Assembly (NCBI GenBank): GCA_035578905.1
Contig: JAQJVL010001110.1
Coordinates: forward strand, 192,388-256,387
Source: Stictocephala bisonia
Lineage: Eukaryota; Arthropoda; Insecta; Hemiptera; Membracidae
DNA length: 64,000 bases
Direction of reading: 5' to 3'
Of the stretch, positions 61,925-64,000 are shown one piece after another. The notes beneath the pieces are model-generated. The model ran no database searches. It had not been told where the DNA came from and was given only the letters and a program-made list of their open reading frames with translations. Each line of letters opens with the position of its first letter. Position 1 is the first letter of the stretch. The translations under genes and the position numbers were made by a program.

Positions 61925-62100
61925 ACGTGTATGGGTGGGTGGGTGGTTCAATACCATTGTACATGTATAGGTGGGTCAATACCACTGTATGTGTGTTGGT
62001 GTGTAAGTTGGTAAATACCACCGTACGTGTCTTAGTTGGCGGGGGGATCAATACAATTGTATGTGTCTGTGGGTGAGAGAGTGTTTACTATTGTAACTAC
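61925..62100. repeat. Degenerate short tandem repeat (GGTGGG / caatacca)
   Basis: Four or five diverged units of roughly 40-47 bp carry caatacca(t/c)tgta(c/t) followed by a GT/GGGT-rich stretch. A similar motif mix occurs near 28100-28190. Confidence 0.6.
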
Positions 62101-62104
62101 CTAA

Positions 62105-64000
62105 TTTAATATAGGCCTTAAAGTGTTTAACACATTATAATAGTGTACGCCTAAAGTGTAGATGTTGGTGTTATATTTTCATTGATGATTTTGAACCAAT
62201 GAAACCTAATGGGTCTATCATCAATTTAAAGAGAAAATATTGAAGGCTATATTATTTGATTAACTGATAAAAATACCTAATCTATGTTTCGTGAGTATCA
62301 CAAAGAGGACTATTTTGTAATTTCAAACAAAATGCTTCTCCCCTTTTGTTCTTAATTGTTTTATATGCTATGTTACTTAAGAATATGGTAAAAAATGTTC
62401 TGCCCCATACTTTTATCCAAAAAAGATAGCTCACAAAATTGAATGTCCAGGAATATATATTTAAATTAGTAGACCCATTTGTTTTCCCACATTATGTCAT
62501 TCAGTCTTCTATTATGTTAGAAATTCAAACAGACCGTACAACAAAGATTTTACATTCATTATTATGGGTTTATAAGCACCCCAAACCATAATATTGCCTA
62601 ATAGAATAACATGTTAATATTATAATCTGATTAGGTGGACCACGACTTGCCAATGGCCTTGACCGGAGAGTTCTAACGATATCAACTTTTCCACAGATAT
62701 CAAGTTAACTTTCTTTGCAATATTTATTTTGCTTAATGTAATGGTAGGATACGATTAAAATCTTTTTACGCATTTTTAGGTAATATTCTTTGTACGTAGG
62801 TCTGCAATTCAATAACTTACTAATGTAGGATATAATCATAATTCCTAAAATTAGTACCGATTACAAAATGGCTTCGTAATGAATTGGAATTAGTTCATGT
62901 TCATTAAACTTTAATACTTAAGTTTATTTGATATTTTGGAATGATTTGTAATAAAATGTTTTATTATAGTAATAAGTTACTGTAATAAAACGTTAATGGT
63001 ACTTAAATAAAATCCCAATTTGGTAAAACATTTTATAGAAATAACTGTTCCAATTAAATTAAATCTTATTTATGTATGTTTGATATAATTTAGATTTTAC
63101 ATAAAAGAATTCAAAATGTTGTTTATCTGTTCATAAATTTTAATATATTTATATAAAAAAATAAAACAAAACGGGAATGTAGACTTTTAGACATCTGTAT
63201 AAACGTTTCCTAATTTGAGATTAATTTGGAATAAATAAAATGTATGCTATATTATTATTATGTGTAGATCTTTGCATAGTAAGAACATCAGTGAACAAAC
63301 TGTTGAGAAAGTTCTACTATTCTGTGGTCAGTGTTTTTTAACGTAATCCCGAGTTCTGACAGTAATAGGGTCGGCTGAATCATCGTTTCCCTTCATACTA
63401 ATATCTGTTGAATTTTTCTATCATTTTCTTTGTATAAGTGAGCATACTTTATAATTTATACACATACAAAACGAAAAAAAACATCACAAATAAATGTAAT
63501 ATGACAAGACGTGGATTTCATTTCAAATATAGTTCAAAAGTGATCTAAACGCATTTGACTTACTACATTATTAGTTTGTAATGGAAGGGATAAACAGTCC
63601 TCCTTCATGATTGAATACACTAATTCATTATTAATGGTTATGTACATACGATACAAACCAATTATGGTACTTACAGGAAACGTTAAAATAAGATCTTTAT
63701 ATTAGTCTTAGCAACAAAATTTAAGTGCGTAAAAACGATACTTATTCATTAAAACGGTCCATTTTAAAATTAAAATAAAAACAGTCACCAGGCATTTTAT
63801 TAATAGGTGTCTGTGTAGAAATGTTTACACATATATATTACATAACATTGTAAATTTTTTATTATAATTAAAATAGAATACAGTATTTTAATAATAATTA
63901 AGTTAAATATCCTAATAAATAAGCTTACTTTAGCACATTTTACGTAAACGTTACATCAAACAACTACAAATGTATAGCTTATATACAAATAAAATAAATT
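62105..64000. other. AT-rich DNA without recognisable gene
   Basis: AT-rich sequence to the end of the window. I see no coding frame, RNA gene or element ends I can support. Confidence 0.45.

Overview
The window looks like a piece of an AT-rich nuclear genome from an arthropod, most likely an insect. The evidence is the mix of a BEL/Pao LTR retrotransposon, a DD34D mariner, a piggyBac-like element, several non-LTR (LINE) relics, tRNA-derived SINEs, long minisatellite arrays and a short interstitial run of the insect telomere-type repeat (CCTAA/TTAGG). There are no bacterial operons, ribosome-binding sites, CRISPR arrays or rRNA genes. I cannot name the species.

Layout. 1-1.9 kb holds a broken non-LTR reverse transcriptase carrying a 116-bp inverted duplication and a 139-bp tandem duplication. 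2.1-7.85 kb is a complete, apparently young BEL/Pao element on the minus strand, with near-identical LTRs, a 5-bp target duplication and one intact 1732-codon Gag-Pol frame. 7.9-15.6 kb is mostly unique AT-rich DNA with a foldback element and a few GC-richer candidate exons. 15.6-17.5 kb has a Tc1-like transposase relic running into an 18-copy 51-bp minisatellite, followed by about 420 bp of (CT)n. 18.1-20.4 kb is a 64-bp minisatellite. 20.4-30 kb is mostly featureless, with a foldback MITE, a possible RTE tail and telomere-like repeats at 27.7 kb. 30-33 kb is a 111-bp minisatellite. 36.2-36.9 kb is a 23-bp minisatellite. 37.76-39.06 kb is a full-length mariner with one transposase frameshift.

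40.4-44.4 kb is a head-to-head cluster of LINE pieces, and 45.6-47.2 kb holds another minus-strand LINE. 48.3-48.6 kb is a tRNA-Met-like SINE, and 50.7-51.4 kb is a long imperfect palindrome. 52.5-56.8 kb is a minisatellite of about 160-bp units split by a piggyBac-like element, which itself holds a 5'-truncated LINE. The remainder is AT-rich DNA with a hairpin element (56.9 kb), tRNA-like sequences (59.4 and 61.4 kb) and an exon-like GC-rich block (60.8-61.0 kb).

The only fully intact long gene is the BEL/Pao Gag-Pol. No host gene is securely identifiable; the candidate exons are small, unnamed and partly strand-ambiguous. The window reads as an intergenic or large-intron landscape shaped by transposon nesting and tandem-repeat growth. 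I found no convincing undescribed multi-gene system. The most unusual signals are a minisatellite apparently seeded from a transposase coding segment, the three-level nesting at 52.5-56.8 kb, and the sharp inverted duplication inside the first LINE.
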